Shown here one piece after another: positions 11,074 through 23,762 of a stretch of 64,000 bases of DNA (the first letter of the stretch is position 1; each line of letters starts with the position of its first letter). The stretch covers positions 43,379,822 to 43,443,821 of the forward strand of contig OX365955.1 in NCBI GenBank assembly GCA_947247005.1, in the 5' to 3' direction. The notes under the pieces were generated by a model. That model made no database searches and was not told the origin of the DNA. It worked only from the letters and a program-made list of their open reading frames with translations. Position numbers and translations under genes: made by a program. The DNA is from Spisula solida. Its lineage: Eukaryota > Mollusca > Bivalvia > Venerida > Mactridae.

Positions 11074-12610
11074 TATCATTTTTATTAGTTTGTCATTATG
11101 TTAACAGTGTTTATAAATATATAATTATAAATGTGTACTGTAAATAGCGGGTATATATATTCAAAACGTCTACAGGGTTAATCATATGTATGTTTATATA
11201 TTGCACTACCCAGTCTCTGTAGTTCATTTAAGTCACACTGATAAATGTACAATAATACATGACTTGACAAACACAAAAGTTTGATTGACTATATCTGCCA
11301 TTTAACCAAAGGCAGACATTTTAATGTAAAACAAGTACAAATGTGACCGTATAATATCTCGATCAAGGTCGACAACCGATCAATCCGATACGGCACTACT
11401 ATACGTACTGATATTTGATCCTAGGAAATTGGGTAGAAAGTCAACGAACGTTAATTTCTCGTTCAGTTATGAATTGTGTAGGGAATTGTGCCGTGTGATT
11501 GTGGTCTGTGTTGTTTTTATGTTTTCTGTTTTCGACTTGTCAGTTGAGTGATGCTTCCCTGTTCGATTTTTACTTACTAGTATGCTTCATAAAGATAATA
11601 AATTAATAATCATATCGGACAGACTAGTTAGGCATCATTCAAGAGAAACATCAGATCACAACGAAGCGACCAACAAAGTTAACGTGACTAAAACAAAGAC
11701 ACAATACACGCATACAAAACAACTGAAGTTACAAATCACATGGATATAAAAGTCACCATGACAACCATCGAACTAGACAAAAAAGTCAGAGTGACAAATC
11801 CCTCACTCCCTTCTCTGAGTAAAGGCCATTAGAAAACAACGATTCACAAGGACAGCCACACATCACAAGGACAATACTCGAAGGTAACAAGAAAAATGAA
11901 AAGGCCCAATGACGAAACAAAACGGATGATTTTGATGTTTTAACAATAAAGTAGAAAATACATAAATAAAAGAAGGTCATCCACCTTTGCAAAGGCAGTG
12001 ACAAATAGTACTGGGGACTTAAAGAAGTTGTAGGATGCATCGAACCTCGCACTTGCGATATAGTCGGCCTCATTGAACAAAGCCGTGTATACTTAGGTTT
12101 CCCGGGAATAACCCGAAACTCAACAGCCACATAAACAGATATGTAAAGTATATATGTGTGTACGAGTATAATATAATTATACTCAATGATTTATCAGAAA
12201 GAAAAATATAATAAAACTGGGACGAAAACACTCATCAGCGACAACAATGCATAAAGTACTGAACAGCTACGAAAACACGACATCCTACTCCGACAGGCTG
12301 CTGCCTCAGGTCGTCAAACGAATCTAGAAATAGAAAGCCAGAAAACAAAAACCGCAAAATTATGTCCTCTTTTCAACTTCGAAATCCATGTTAAAGTTTA
12401 GGTACAACGTTTTAGTTTAGGTACTACGTCAAATATTTTCTATTCCTCTGACTGTTTATTGTTTATGTCATACTATTTCTGTTCACACGTTTTGCCATAG
12501 AGGCTCACAGGGAAGACTGGGCTTGCCCAACTGTGTTGCCTCTTAAAATAAAGTCGTTATTATTATTATTATAAATACAATGTATATATAAATTAATAAT
12601 AATAAATAAT

Positions 12611-12719
12611 GTAAAGGTTTTATACCGCTCATTTTCTTGCACACTTGTTCACAATAACATACTAATAATAATATTATAGTAAGACAATATTAAGAAAATG
12701 AGCGGTATAAAACCTTTAC
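12611..12719. mobile_element. Palindromic MITE, 109 bp
   Basis: Arms GTAAAGGTTTTATACCGCTC and the exact complement (GAGCGGTATAAAACCTTTAC) with an AT-rich loop. Confidence 0.8.
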
Positions 12720-12776
12720 AAAAACTATCCACTCAGTACTGTGATTTTTGTCAGGAATAACATACACATGTACAGT

Positions 12777-12935
12777 TCAAATATCCGAACACAGATTATG
12801 TTTCAATTTATGTGGAGATTTACTTAGCTATGACACCGTTCAATACTATATATCGGACATATATTTAAAGTGCTACAAATTGATTAATATTGTTCTGTCT
12901 ATATAACGGAAACAAACTACAAAGTAAGTGTATTT
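12777..12935 (+). promoter_or_regulatory. Conserved 5' block / probable first noncoding exon of copy B
   Basis: This is related to the blocks upstream of copies A and C; it shares ATATCCGAACAC, the 'atttatgtggagatttac' stretch (also in C) and TATAACGGAAAC (also in C). It ends in a consensus donor (CAAAGTAAGTG near 12923). It lies about 1.2 kb upstream of the first coding exon of copy B. Confidence 0.5.
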
Positions 12936-13092
12936 AAACATATATTTCGATTTCGTACTAAGTTTTAAATCAGTCTAATAGGCCCTATATATCTACTGGT
13001 AACTGACAACGTTTAACTGGATACGTCTATATTGGAATGACTTTCAGTTGTAAATAGATTCATTTTCTCGCTCAGTTATTTTTATTGTACAA

Positions 13093-13230
13093 TGTATCAC
13101 AGGTAACTCTATCATAAAGAGAGAAATAATAAAAAAAAAATTGTAAATTTTATAGATCTATATTCAATAATGAATATATAAATTTTACAATTTTTTTTCT
13201 CTTAATCAATGATACAGTTACCTGTGCAAT
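13093..13230. mobile_element. Palindromic MITE, about 138 bp
   Basis: TGTATCACAGGTAACT at the left and AGTTACCTGTGCA at the right, with long internal complementary arms (TTGTAAATTTTATA / TATAAATTTTACAA). Lies in the 5' intron of copy B. Confidence 0.75.
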
Positions 13231-14118
13231 GTATGAGCTTTTTCAGTTTTTTTTCGCTTGGCTGTTTCAGTGGAGTCGCGGCTTCCTACCCTTTCCAAGC
13301 TTTCAATATCTTTTTGGAATTAAGTATCCATGTATATACTAGTATCCAATTTCTACAGTAACAACAAGATGATGTTTAAGCATATTCATACTACCAGCTT
13401 CATTGTCGTATCCCACTGACGAGTCATTTGTTAGCAAAACTTTCAAATATACAATTTAGATATATTTTGTGCATGGAGCTGTTAAGATGTCGTTTGGTTC
13501 GTGTTGTTCGTACAATGTATATGTAGATGATAACAAAGATCTAAACCCACAGATTAGACAGTCAATTGAAAGCTGGGAGAAAAAAATCAAAATAGCATGC
13601 AGCTGATTCTGTTATTTTGCATCAAAAGTTTTGTTTGTCATCCTATTTTGATGACCAATGTCTCATTTTAAAGAGCTAAGTTTCTTCTATTGTATAAGGT
13701 AACTTGTTTTTGTTTACCTCTTATATAATTCAGAAAATTATTGTTTGAATGAGACAAATCGGGTATTTTCTGTTAAACTTCGAATTTCCATTAAAATGTG
13801 AGAAGGTCTGGCTCTGTGAGGTCTCTTGTTTTATTCCTTGACTGCTTTCAATAAATGAGGTATCATTGTAAAGCTGAATAATATATCTATTGCATAGAAT
13901 TATTAGTTTTTACCTATTTTCATTAAAACAGGAGTTTCAAGGTTTCGAAAACAAACGAGATTTCGCGAGATTTCAGAAGATTGCTGGGAGATATAGTGAG
14001 ATTTGGTACATCATTCAAATATTTGTATTTTTAGATCTTTGATGATAAGAAATGCTAAATAATGTATAACATATTTTTAGTTTGATTGTTCCTCACTCTT
14101 ATGATTTTGAAGAGAACT

Positions 14119-16757
14119 ATGGAGAATCGACTGTACACGTGTTTTGTGGCACCATCAGGAAGAGAATGTAGACACATGGGTCCAGAAACATTGTGTTTCT
14201 GTCAACATAGGTAAATTAACGTGTTTATTCTGGGCCTGATCTCCCGAAGCATCTCAAGTAGAAATCTCAACTCAAATTGAGATTTTGCTAAAACCAGAGT
14301 CGAAATAAGAGACAAATCTGAAGTTCCAGCTCTTTAAAGTTTACTGTAATAAACTCAGAATAACATTTCTGTTAAGTGATGATAATTTTGAGTCCAGCCT
14401 CCCATGGAAATTAACATAAAGACACGTGCAAATATTTGAGATGAGATCTTACTTAGATTGAGATGCTTAGGGAGATCGGGGCGTGATCTTGATTACTAGA
14501 ATCTGTTTATATGGTCCTACAAAGGTAACGAGTACAACTTTCTTGATGGATCGAGAGGAAGCTAAAATAACGATAGAATCACATTAATGTCTCGAACATT
14601 TGTCAAATTGTATTAAAAGCTGGAAGGTTGTTTTGATGAGTAGTGTTACACATTTTATATCCATTGTCCATAAGAAATAGAAGACACCATTCAATTTTGA
14701 TATTTTTCAAACTTTTGTCATTGGCTTTGTGTACTAGTATGTCATTACGTTTAGCAGTTAAGAATATGTGTGGAAAATATAGTGCAATTCACAATTTCAT
14801 GAACTTTATTTAAAATTCTCTAAGGTCATATAAAGAATAGTGTATTCTTTGAAAATACAAATACCAGTTATGGAACTACAGGTGTCAGGCGGCGTGAATC
14901 TACTTCCTTGTAAACATCTGCGATTGGTGTTTGGTTTTACTTCCTTAGACAACATTGGCTGAAACAGCATGTCAGATATCAGAAAGTTTCTGTTGTATTG
15001 CTTCGAAAAGATGTCAATGGTGACATACTGACTAAGATTAAAAAGAACCAAAACCTTTTACTTAGCAAACAATAATTGAAGAAGGATATTCTGTTTTAGA
15101 AGTTCAATAAAAATGAAAAAATAGCTTCGTTTGATAGGCCAATAAATACTAGTACTGGTATTCACAAGGCATCAAAAGATAAGCGGAAAACTTAAATATT
15201 TTTACTTAAGTTAAGCACTGGTGTCGCTCAAAACACATGTTTTCTTAGTGATTATGGTAGATGTTTACATAATGATTGAAAACAATGCAAACTGTAATAA
15301 TCGTAATGTTAGTTGATACCCTGAAAATTTAAGATTTTAAGAAAATGTTTTCTACTTTGTGAATACCACCCAAGGACTATATTTGGAAACGATATTGATA
15401 ACACTGTTCTTGTAACATTATATTTTGTCTTGACCAAATTCTTCAGATACACTGAACATAAAACAGATTTCGAAAACATTCCTAAAGGTCGTCCAATTAA
15501 ACTACCATGCCGAGCAGCGAAATGTAAATGTGTGAGCTACCACTATGTTCCTCCCGTCAATTGTTGTACCGTACTCCGCTGTCACTGTAAACATCTACCA
15601 GAAGAACACGAGGAGTTTGGAAAGTTAATTTGCAAGAAAGGTGATTACAATAAACTAGTAGTAACTAGTAGTAGAATTTATCTTTGTTGTACCTTTATCT
15701 AAGTCAGACTGTCTTCACGTCTTTTTGCGTATGTCTTTTTTGGAGAACACACATTTGAAATGGGTTGTTACACTAGTTAGAAATTATATATGTCTTAACT
15801 TTATCTAAGTCTTCACACCTTTTGATTGTGTCTGTTTGGAAAACACGCATTAGAAATGGAAGCCATCTGAATGGTGTACGTAAACAAAGTGAGAGAACCC
15901 GATGTAAAGTAACATATTCGATGAAACTAGTATTTATTACCGTATTTAACCGTTAGCGCTAAATTGTTAGCATCGATATAAGTTTAAAGTTGTTAAATAC
16001 AAATCTAGTGAGAAGGATGTTCGAACTCAACTTGTTTAGGAAACCACATGGCTTGCTGATGGGGCTCAGAAGTTGGTTTAGGTAATTCTATTAGACAAAA
16101 ACATGTACAAGTTGCTAGCTCTGCATGACTGTAAGTGACCCGGTGAAAATGACGACTACTGTGATTTGGTTAATTTTTATTGATTATTCAAAACTTGAAA
16201 CATTATTATTGACGGTTTTGGTGCTAAAATTAGTTCTAGCATTAAGTTTTAGTAAATTATTATGTAATCCAAAACTAGGGGATTAGACTTGAAAGGAAAA
16301 CAACTCTCAGCAGAAACAGCAGCGGGTACGAAAGGCAAAACATAAAAGAGGAAAAGAAACAGCACATATCACAAGCCACACTGTCAAACAGAAAGATGAA
16401 CAAGAAAACAAGAAACTTCACAACTCATCTGCAAAGTATTTCATGTGTCCATTTGGTTCAATAAAAGATAAGATAAGTTTATTTTTGCCAAATTCTGGCC
16501 ACTTGCGGGTGTATAAATTTTGATCTGTAATCCACAAAGTTTCTAAACGTATACTACGGTAACTAACATGTTAATTTTCACCAATTTAACTCAACATTTC
16601 AGCTGGATGCAAGACATGCACTGGTTTTAATAGTTCATTTCCATGTGGATGTGGCTCACTAGTTAATGAGCATACACTGATGGTTGAAACAGCCCATGAA
16701 CGTGACGCTAGACGTCTCTTACTGGGAAATGACACATTCTACGCAACTATGGGATGA
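14119..16757 (+). CDS. FAM221A-like paralog B, truncated (3 coding exons)
   Basis: Coding exons 14119-14210, 15447-15640 and 16603-16757 join in frame to about 146 residues. The product is very close to copy A: MENRLYTCF start, CFCQH, CKCVSYHYVPP, CHCKH, CKTCTGF and CGCG, ending ...YATMG. Splice sites are good (AG|GTAAAT, AG|GTGATT, CTTCAG, TTTCAG). Beyond the stop, DNA up to about 16810 still aligns with the C exon encoding YQRLDPSGK and its GTTTGT donor, so the stop arose by a small deletion in a once longer exon rather than by loss of sequence. Biochemical function is unknown for the family; the cysteine pattern suggests zinc binding. Confidence 0.82.
14232..14482. mobile_element. TIR element, GATCTCCCGAAGCATCTCAA family
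   Basis: Ends GATCTCCCGAAGCATCTCAA and TGAGATGCTTAGGGAGATC are inverted. Related copies at 53268-53611 and 55849-56085 and a fragment near 62700-62770 share interior GGAAATTAACAT(A/G)AAGAC. Confidence 0.8.
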
Positions 16758-16994
16758 ATTATTGGACTACAAGCACTGATTACAGAGATTGGATCCGAAT
16801 GAAAACGGTTTGTCACATAATATACATTGAGCTGTCAAGAGTAAATACAAGTGGTTGATAGTAAATGAAGCCCTGTGTTAGATAGTTCAATTAATGAGTA
16901 TGATTAAAGCTCGCTTATTTACCTTTTTAACAACCAGTAAATGAGTCGATCGATTTTAAAAATGTTTTAAATATAAAACATATTCATCAATGTT

Positions 16995-17030
16995 AATTTA
17001 TACACATACGTTCGTGTATGTGTATAAATT
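16995..17030. repeat. Near-perfect 36-bp palindrome
   Basis: AATTTATACACATACG and a nearly exact complementary arm around a short TTCG-type loop, 3' of paralog B. Could form a very stable hairpin. Confidence 0.7.
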
Positions 17031-17132
17031 GATACAACATCTAGTAGTATTACGTAAATTTTCATTAACACAAAAGGTATACGTTGGACGAATTTATTTT
17101 TCGTAAACCCAACCAATTAAGCTGCAAATTTT

Positions 17133-17198
17133 ATTTGTTGATAATTCACTCTTTTTACAAAAGAAGTATTGAGTATAAAGAGTGAATTATCAACAAAT
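17133..17198. repeat. Hairpin inverted repeat, 22-bp arms
   Basis: The segment ATTTGTTGATAATTCACTCT is repeated as its complement after a 22-base loop. Small MITE remnant just upstream of the relic terminal exon of copy B. Confidence 0.75.
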
Positions 17199-17260
17199 AT
17201 AATTGTGATCCCTTATTAGGGATATTTAACAACCGCAAATTTTATGTTTTTGTTTTCATA

Positions 17261-17345
17261 GCAACAGAACATCTGGTACCCCGATTGATTCACATACTAG
17301 TATGGATGGTTAGAATATCGAAAGAAGACAGTCAACTGAAGAAGA
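17261..17345 (+). pseudogene. Decayed terminal FAM221A exon of copy B
   Basis: Following TTTTCATAG the sequence matches the last exon of copy C (CATCTGGTACCCCGATTGAT shared exactly), but an internal deletion after CAACAGAAC shifts the frame. Because translation of copy B stops at 16755-16757, this is a relic or 3' UTR exon. Confidence 0.65.
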
Positions 17346-18929
17346 GTCACGATCAAGGGGAAATAATAGAATAATAATAAGAACTTTTGTAAAAAATGTT
17401 CTAAGAGTCGTTGAATACCATGCTGTCTAGAAAGTGTTTGTGGATCCATTTTGTGATATGTTACATATTATTTTGTTATCAATTTGTTTGTTCACACATT
17501 TGTATTGCATTAAATGAGTGTTCATATTGTACATTTGTATATATATATATTTCCACTAATAGCTTCAATCAGGTCTTACATTATCATATCTGCAATAATT
17601 TATCGCATCCCTATTTTTGTAATTTTATCGACATGAATGTTATTGCAATAACACGAATAGAACGATATTCTGCAGTCTTAATGCCAATCTCATTAAAACC
17701 AAACCCTAACATTTGCTCCATTCCTGATTATTCCTATCTGACTACACTCCTATAGAGGTCATGTTCAAATGACCTCTCTAGCGCACAATGACGTCATGTA
17801 GCCTCGACAGTCTTTCACCGCACTTTCAAATTTGTGAAAGCAGCGATATGATTGGATGACGTAAAGTTCACATCGACATGTCTGATTTTAATGAGATTGT
17901 CTGAATGCATTATACGACCATGTACCTGACCGGTATGTTAACGAAATGTTTTTTATTATACAGTCGTATATGAAATTGCATTTTAATGGCTGCATTAATT
18001 TGAAGCTCTGTCATCTTGAAATGCTAAACGGCGTTCTGTCTAGGATCAGTTAATTTGGTCTTGCCGAATAAACAATTAAATGCATCGATTTATAGTGTGT
18101 TTATTGATTGTTATTATTTTTATTGCCTTTGTTTTAATGACATTAGAGACACCGAGTTTTCTTCACATCATGAAATTACACCGAACTTCTTCACACGATT
18201 CACCAAAAAGATAATATTAAGTCGGGCGGGAATGGCAGCACTCAAGTGAACCAGTCGAGCAAAGAAAACATGAAAACATACAAGGCACAACGTCCAACAC
18301 ACCACCGAACGAGAAAATGAGTATCAGCTGTCAAAAGGCTTAATGACCTAGTTTCGGCAATAAAAAGCTGAATGTCCTATAAAAACATACAAGACACAAT
18401 GCCCAACACACTGTCGAACGTGAAAATGATCCACCCTAGTGCCAGCTTTTAAAAAGCTGAATGAAATAGCAACTCGGCAGTTAGAGCGGTCCTATCATCC
18501 GCAACATGTCATTCAATACTTCTGTCTGCTTAGTTGACGTGTCATTGGTGTAAAGGGCCACTTTTATCCAGATTAGAGCTATCAGTTGGTGTACTGGTCA
18601 GTTTTCTGCCCGTCGTTCTCGGCTGTTTCTGTGGACTTCCTAGTCCGTTTTGTTAAATTATCATTTTTCACCGAATCTATAGAGAAGGAATGCACAAAGT
18701 TTCTACAAATGATGAATCAACACACTAAAATGATGAATCAACACACTATGCATGTAGTATATGTAAAGCATGAAGTCATACAGTTCGACGAAAGGAGAAT
18801 AAACACAGTGAGGCATAAAGCAAGATTTCATGTAAAACATTTAATTAAAAAGTACATGTAACAATGTTTTGTGCTAGCGGGCGGATACCCATGTTCATTT
18901 TAAGAGAAACTTTCTGGAGGTGCACAATT

Positions 18930-19175
18930 AAAGAAGCTAGAACAGAAACTGCAGGTGTTTGTCAACCAATGTATGTCTGAGACAAATCCTCGGTATCAGA
19001 TGGTTGGAAAAGATTTCAAAACAATACCTATGGGCCAGGAGTAAACACAGCCAGTCACTGCCTCCATCCTACAGATGTGGTGGAGATGTTGAAATCACAA
19101 GGCACTAGGAGATAGAGAGGAAGACCCTAAACATCTTGACGAAGAACCTTGGTGTGATAATGAATAAATGACCTT
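18930..19175 (+). mobile_element. Degenerate LINE fragment (C-terminal reverse transcriptase region)
   Basis: With several frameshifts and stops, the plus strand gives LEQKLQVFVNQCM, QILGIRWL, QPVTASILQMWW and a RGRP-TS-RRT tail, matching the C-terminal end common to RTE/CR1-like non-LTR elements of invertebrates. Heavily decayed. Confidence 0.6.
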
Positions 19176-19519
19176 ACTTGACTTAAGGATAAGGACAACA
19201 AATTAAATCACACCATATTAAACTCTTGATCAGTAACAAGCCATATGATTGGCTATCCTTATCCTCCAATTTAATAAGATCGATATTGAACTCCACCCGG
19301 GACATCAAGTTAAGGATCACATGCGGAGAGGCAAAAGCTAAGGTCACAGACTGTACACATCGGAAAGCTGTATTGGAGGCACTATGCTCTAATGGGGGCC
19401 AAGAGGAATAAGTAAGTCATAAAATGTTTTGATTTGAGTCATAAAAATAAAACAACTTGCCAAACCGTACATTCAGTACATTTATTTACGTCAGGATACG
19501 AACACACAATGCGAGTTCA

Positions 19520-19740
19520 GAGTTGACAGCGCGGATTATATTTCAATTTATATGGAGATTTACCTAACTATGACGTTATTCATACCATTCACTACATATC
19601 GATCCGATATGTAAATTCAACATCGATCTAATCTACAAGTAGAAATAAATGTTTAGTTTATTTGTGCAAGTACTCAAACCTTACCGAACAAGTTTACCTT
19701 TTTCTATCTAGATAACGGAAACGTCCTGACAAGGTTAGTA
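19520..19740 (+). promoter_or_regulatory. Conserved 5' block / probable first exon of copy C
   Basis: Similar to the blocks at 3713 and 12777, including GATAACGGAAAC, and closing with CAAG|GTTAGT at 19733/19734. Read in the phase required by the next known exon (25486), its last codons run without a stop into IVGEDDGG and provide the arginine codon AG|G expected there, but the frame contains no ATG, so either a further exon supplies the start or this exon is purely 5' UTR. Confidence 0.45.
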
Positions 19741-20565
19741 AATTATTGCATTTTGTTATTTTATTAAAATGTATATTGTATTATGTATACCTATACTTCT
19801 GTGTTTTTTGTGATTTGGATTGTAACTTTACTTAAATAAATGTTCTGTTCTGTTAGCTAAAATATTTCAACATATTTTTAACAGGAAGACTAAACAAATG
19901 CATTATTGCTTGAACCACACCATTGTATGTTGAACTAATTCGAACATCGATATGTCACGTGTTAAACAAAATTATTTCCCGGTCACAATAAAACACATAT
20001 GAGCATATATATGTCGGTCAATGAGCTATAGAATGATTTCATTGCTATTTCTGGATTAGGCTTAAGAATTAAGAATGTGCTACACAATACTTATACTTAA
20101 TGTAAAGTTGTCGGAAAGTCCCAGTAGTTTATTAATAATTGATTATTTCTAATTATAATTTGTAAATGGATTTGCCTTAAAAGGTTTAATCTTACTGTTT
20201 AAATAAATTATAAAATGGCATTATGATGAGTAACGATCACAGGGATTGATCTGGTTACTGTTTGCAAAAACATTATAATTTGTCAAACACAGGCCTTGTA
20301 CGAGTATAATAACGCATGGAACTTTCGACTGACTCTTGTATTAGGGGGGGCTGTCCATAAGTTATTGTGGTGTTCTTTAAGGTGTTTATCAACCTTGACA
20401 CATATCAATATGTACTGAAAGGGATTGTATTAAGCTGCGTGTATATCAATAGTTTGTGTTCACATAAAACGTAAACAAATGTGCTTAATCGAAGATTTCC
20501 ATGTTGTATTCACGATATTATCGATAAGCTGTCGAGTAAATAGTATTAAAATTAATGAATTTCGA

Positions 20566-21174
20566 TATATCCTTTCCGCTACCATAGCGTACTAATACAG
20601 ACTCGCCGGGATGGCCATTTCGGCCTTCCGTAGTTTTCGACCTAAATGCCCAAATTCGGGAATGTTTCTGTCATGGGTACACAGGCATCCCAGACTAAAG
20701 GATATTACGGGCCCAGGGTCGTGCACAGGTTTTTGGGCCCGCTGGACCCCTTTAAAGAGGTATTTGACCGTAGATTTTCCCAAACTGAAATTACTGGTCC
20801 TACCCGCCATTGCGGTACGATTCCCTGTGGAATTGCAATAACATTTAGCGCCCAAAAGTTTTTATTATTCTATAGAAGGGATATAAAGCTAGACAAAGGG
20901 GTCAGGATCAATGCCCTAAAGCGACCCAAAAAGTAGGCCAGCCAAGCTAAAAAAAAGGTTTTCGCGCAAGGGTCACCGTCACATCGTCATTTCCAGTGAC
21001 ATTTAGTCGTAATGTTGACAATTTTTCCTACTTTCAGTTTGGGACAGGTGTGTAGCATCCGGATACATCGAGTTTTTATGAGTGCTGCAAGTCAATAGTG
21101 TCTCAGGGACGGGGTATAGGGTATATGAATTTCTCATAGCCCCCCCAAACAATCGTGGTAGCGGAAAGGATATA
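20566..21174. mobile_element. MITE, ATATCCTTTCCGCTACCA family, copy 1 (609 bp)
   Basis: Terminal inverted repeats TATATCCTTTCCGCTACCA and TGGTAGCGGAAAGGATATA. The whole element aligns with 31637-32231. Apparent open frames inside are shared repeat sequence rather than genes. TA flanks suggest a Tc1/mariner-type target. Confidence 0.9.
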
Positions 21175-21459
21175 CGAGGGCCTCATACAACATGTAACAC
21201 TTGAACAAAAACATAGGCAGATTTATTCTTTTGCTATTTCAACTTATTTGCCATAAAAGTTGGCTTACAGAAGTTCAGGTCGTGATCAAAGTAGGTCATT
21301 ACATGTACATAATATAAATCGTACATTTTATGGACGATGTGATGAATGTCGATATAATATTATGTTTGTGATCAATATTGAGCTGGACTATTTCGTGTTT
21401 ATTCGTCCTACAATCAGGTTTATTATTTTAACAACTCAAAAATTCATTATTGTATCCAA

Positions 21460-21690
21460 CAGTATTGTATCGCGGTATTTCGTTTCTCAATGTACACAAT
21501 ATGTTGTATTGTATCGCAACTTACCCCGTATTTCGCTCCCATAGAGTATCGCGATATATCGTATCGCACTGTACATAAAATGTATTGTATCGCGGTACCG
21601 CACATTTCACTACAATAACGATGTGGCGTATATCACTATAATAATTATGCTGTATTGTATCGCGATATATTGTATCTCACTAAAAAGCAT
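21460..21690. repeat. TATCGCGATA-rich degenerate repeat
   Basis: Multiple copies of TGTATCGCGGTA / TATCGCGATATAT(C/T)GTATC in tandem-like arrangement within the first intron of copy C. Origin not recognised. Confidence 0.5.
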
Positions 21691-21871
21691 TGTACGGTTT
21701 TGTTTTCGTTTCAAGATAAATAATGGCTTATGACAGACAATATCACCTGAAATTTGACTCCTCGAAGGGACAGGCTGTCGATGACTATCTGGAATATAAA
21801 AGGTAGGTACTTGTATATAACCATCGTGTTGGTAGTACAAATGCTGTAAGTCATCCCCTAAATTAAGCAAA

Positions 21872-22080
21872 CACCTATATCGCTGGCTTAGAATGAGAAG
21901 GTCGAAAGTACAAAAACGCCATTTTGAGAAAACAAGAAAAAATGTTTGAAAACTACTCTTTACTTATGGAAAAATAAACTTTTTCATCTCCAGTTTCATG
22001 AAAATAGGCTCATAAGAAGCGCCTTGTGATGCAGATGTCAAATATGTATGAGTGATTTCCCGTGGTCTATAAGTAAGTGC
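21872..22080. mobile_element. TIR element, TATATCGCTGGCTTAGAA family, copy 1
   Basis: Begins CTATATCGCTGGCTTAGAAT, continues with AAGGTCG and contains GGCTCATAAGAAGCGCCTTG, shared (some inverted) with copies at 37868-38010, 41767-42018 and 46124-46348. The right end is degraded. Confidence 0.7.
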
Positions 22081-23277
22081 TTGCGAATTCCAATCGGCTC
22101 ACTTGTCAATACAATACAATATTTATTTTAAGTCGGATACATGTATAACAGGAAACATTAGCTATGAATAGCTATCATCTGGTCACTGCGTCATAAATGA
22201 TGATATACGTTTGGTTTGATTAGTTACCATGGTTACCCCTTGTAAACTCATTTACAATTGAAAAAAAACATGTATTGCCCTCAAACAACTTTAGATAGTT
22301 AACCTTCATGTACAACATCCAAAGTATGAGTCACGTGACGGAAGCTATCGTCTGTCACCTAATCCTAAAATAATTAACGCTATAAGTGTGAACTTATAAT
22401 ACATATTTACTTAGTATCCCACTTTTATTTAGATGTATATATTGTCTGACCAGATTAAACTGAGACTCTGATCAAAGTCCGTATACCCCGGCTGTACTCT
22501 GCTGTTTTCGATTCGTATGTTTATTTACTACACGTGCAGTAATCTCTTTATTTGTAAGAAAATCGAAAGAAAACTCAAGCATGAATTGTAGCCAAGTTGA
22601 TACGTTTGCGCCTTTAACGCAAGTACTATAGACACCAGTTTCTAGTAATTTTTGGCAAGAAAGTTGTGACATGTTCGGAAAGACTACCACTTTAGGGGAA
22701 TATAATTAATCCGATTTCTAGGCGTCTTTAGATACGTTTTTACCAGATACGTTTTTTACCAGATACGTTTTACCAGATACATTTTTTCCTCGTGGTAAGT
22801 TTAGAGTGAATTTTTAATATGAACACGTTTGAAAACTTTATGCTATGTTATGCTTAAGTTCTCTTCGTGATGTTTTGAAAGAAATATCGTTTAAAATATT
22901 AAAAATACGGATGGAAATATTTGGACGAAACCTACCCGTATAGTTCAATAGGTATATGGGCGGGTACAGGATTATTTGTTATTTAACTAATCTTAAGTGT
23001 GTTATTGATCAGTATCAATCGCGTGGGTGTCAATCTTATACATACCTATAAGATTAATAACTTCGTTTCTGTACTCAATAACATATTTAATAGATTAAGC
23101 GGAAAACAAATGGGGTTTGTAAACACCCAATTTGAAGTAGATATTGTTTATTTATCTATCGTTGCTACGGTGCCAAATACGTATAACAGCACGCACGTTA
23201 ATTAAAATTAACATGCGTGATAACAGTGTGTATTACTTAATGTACAATAAGCATAAACTATTGATATTGTAAAATCA

Positions 23278-23762
23278 CATATTTTCGTGGTATTAAATTT
23301 AGTGCAATTTGTAAAAAATGCATTTCGAGGGGTCATAACTTGGTGGATTACAAAACATGTAAGAGTAAACCCATGTGCTGAATTTGAGAGGTCGATTAAT
23401 CGTGGAGATTAAATTTCGTGGTTGAGTACAACAACGAAATCAAAGAAAATTTTATTCCCTCGAAACATATTTTTTACAGTAGTTTGCTTTAGCTGTTTAT
23501 AAGCTATTTGAAGATAAAGATAGACAACCGAACTATTGACACCAAACCTGAAATATAATAAGTTAGAAGTAATTACTTTCGAGGGAATTTAAATTTCGCT
23601 GATTTCGTTGTTTAAAACTCGACCACGAAATCTAATCCCCATGATTAATCGACCTCTCAATTCAGACATGGGTTAACCCTTTCATGTTCTGTAATCCACG
23701 AGTTTACGACTCCACGGAAATGCAAATCCACGAAATTTAATACCCACGAAACTATGTTACTT
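23278..23762. mobile_element. Fold-back element with ~200-bp inverted arms
   Basis: Left segments (TTTCGTGGTATTAAATTT, GAGAGGTCGATTAATC) reappear as complements near the right end (AAATTTAATACCCACGAAA, GATTAATCGACCTCTC). The arms extend roughly 200 bp each with a short centre. Confidence 0.8.

Noticed and set aside
11786..12130. 114-codon minus-strand frame
   Set aside because: Composition is low-quality, it has no splice or family signals, and it overlaps dispersed repeat wording; treated as chance.
17411..17755. 114-codon plus-strand frame 3' of FAM221A copy B
   Set aside because: AT-rich, rich in Cys/Tyr/Ile from TA-rich codons, without recognisable domain; most likely 3' flank.
20592..20936. 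Overlapping open frames on both strands (and 31682-32112)
   Set aside because: They lie wholly inside two copies of one 600-bp MITE and are shared between them as repeat sequence; no protein family is recognisable.
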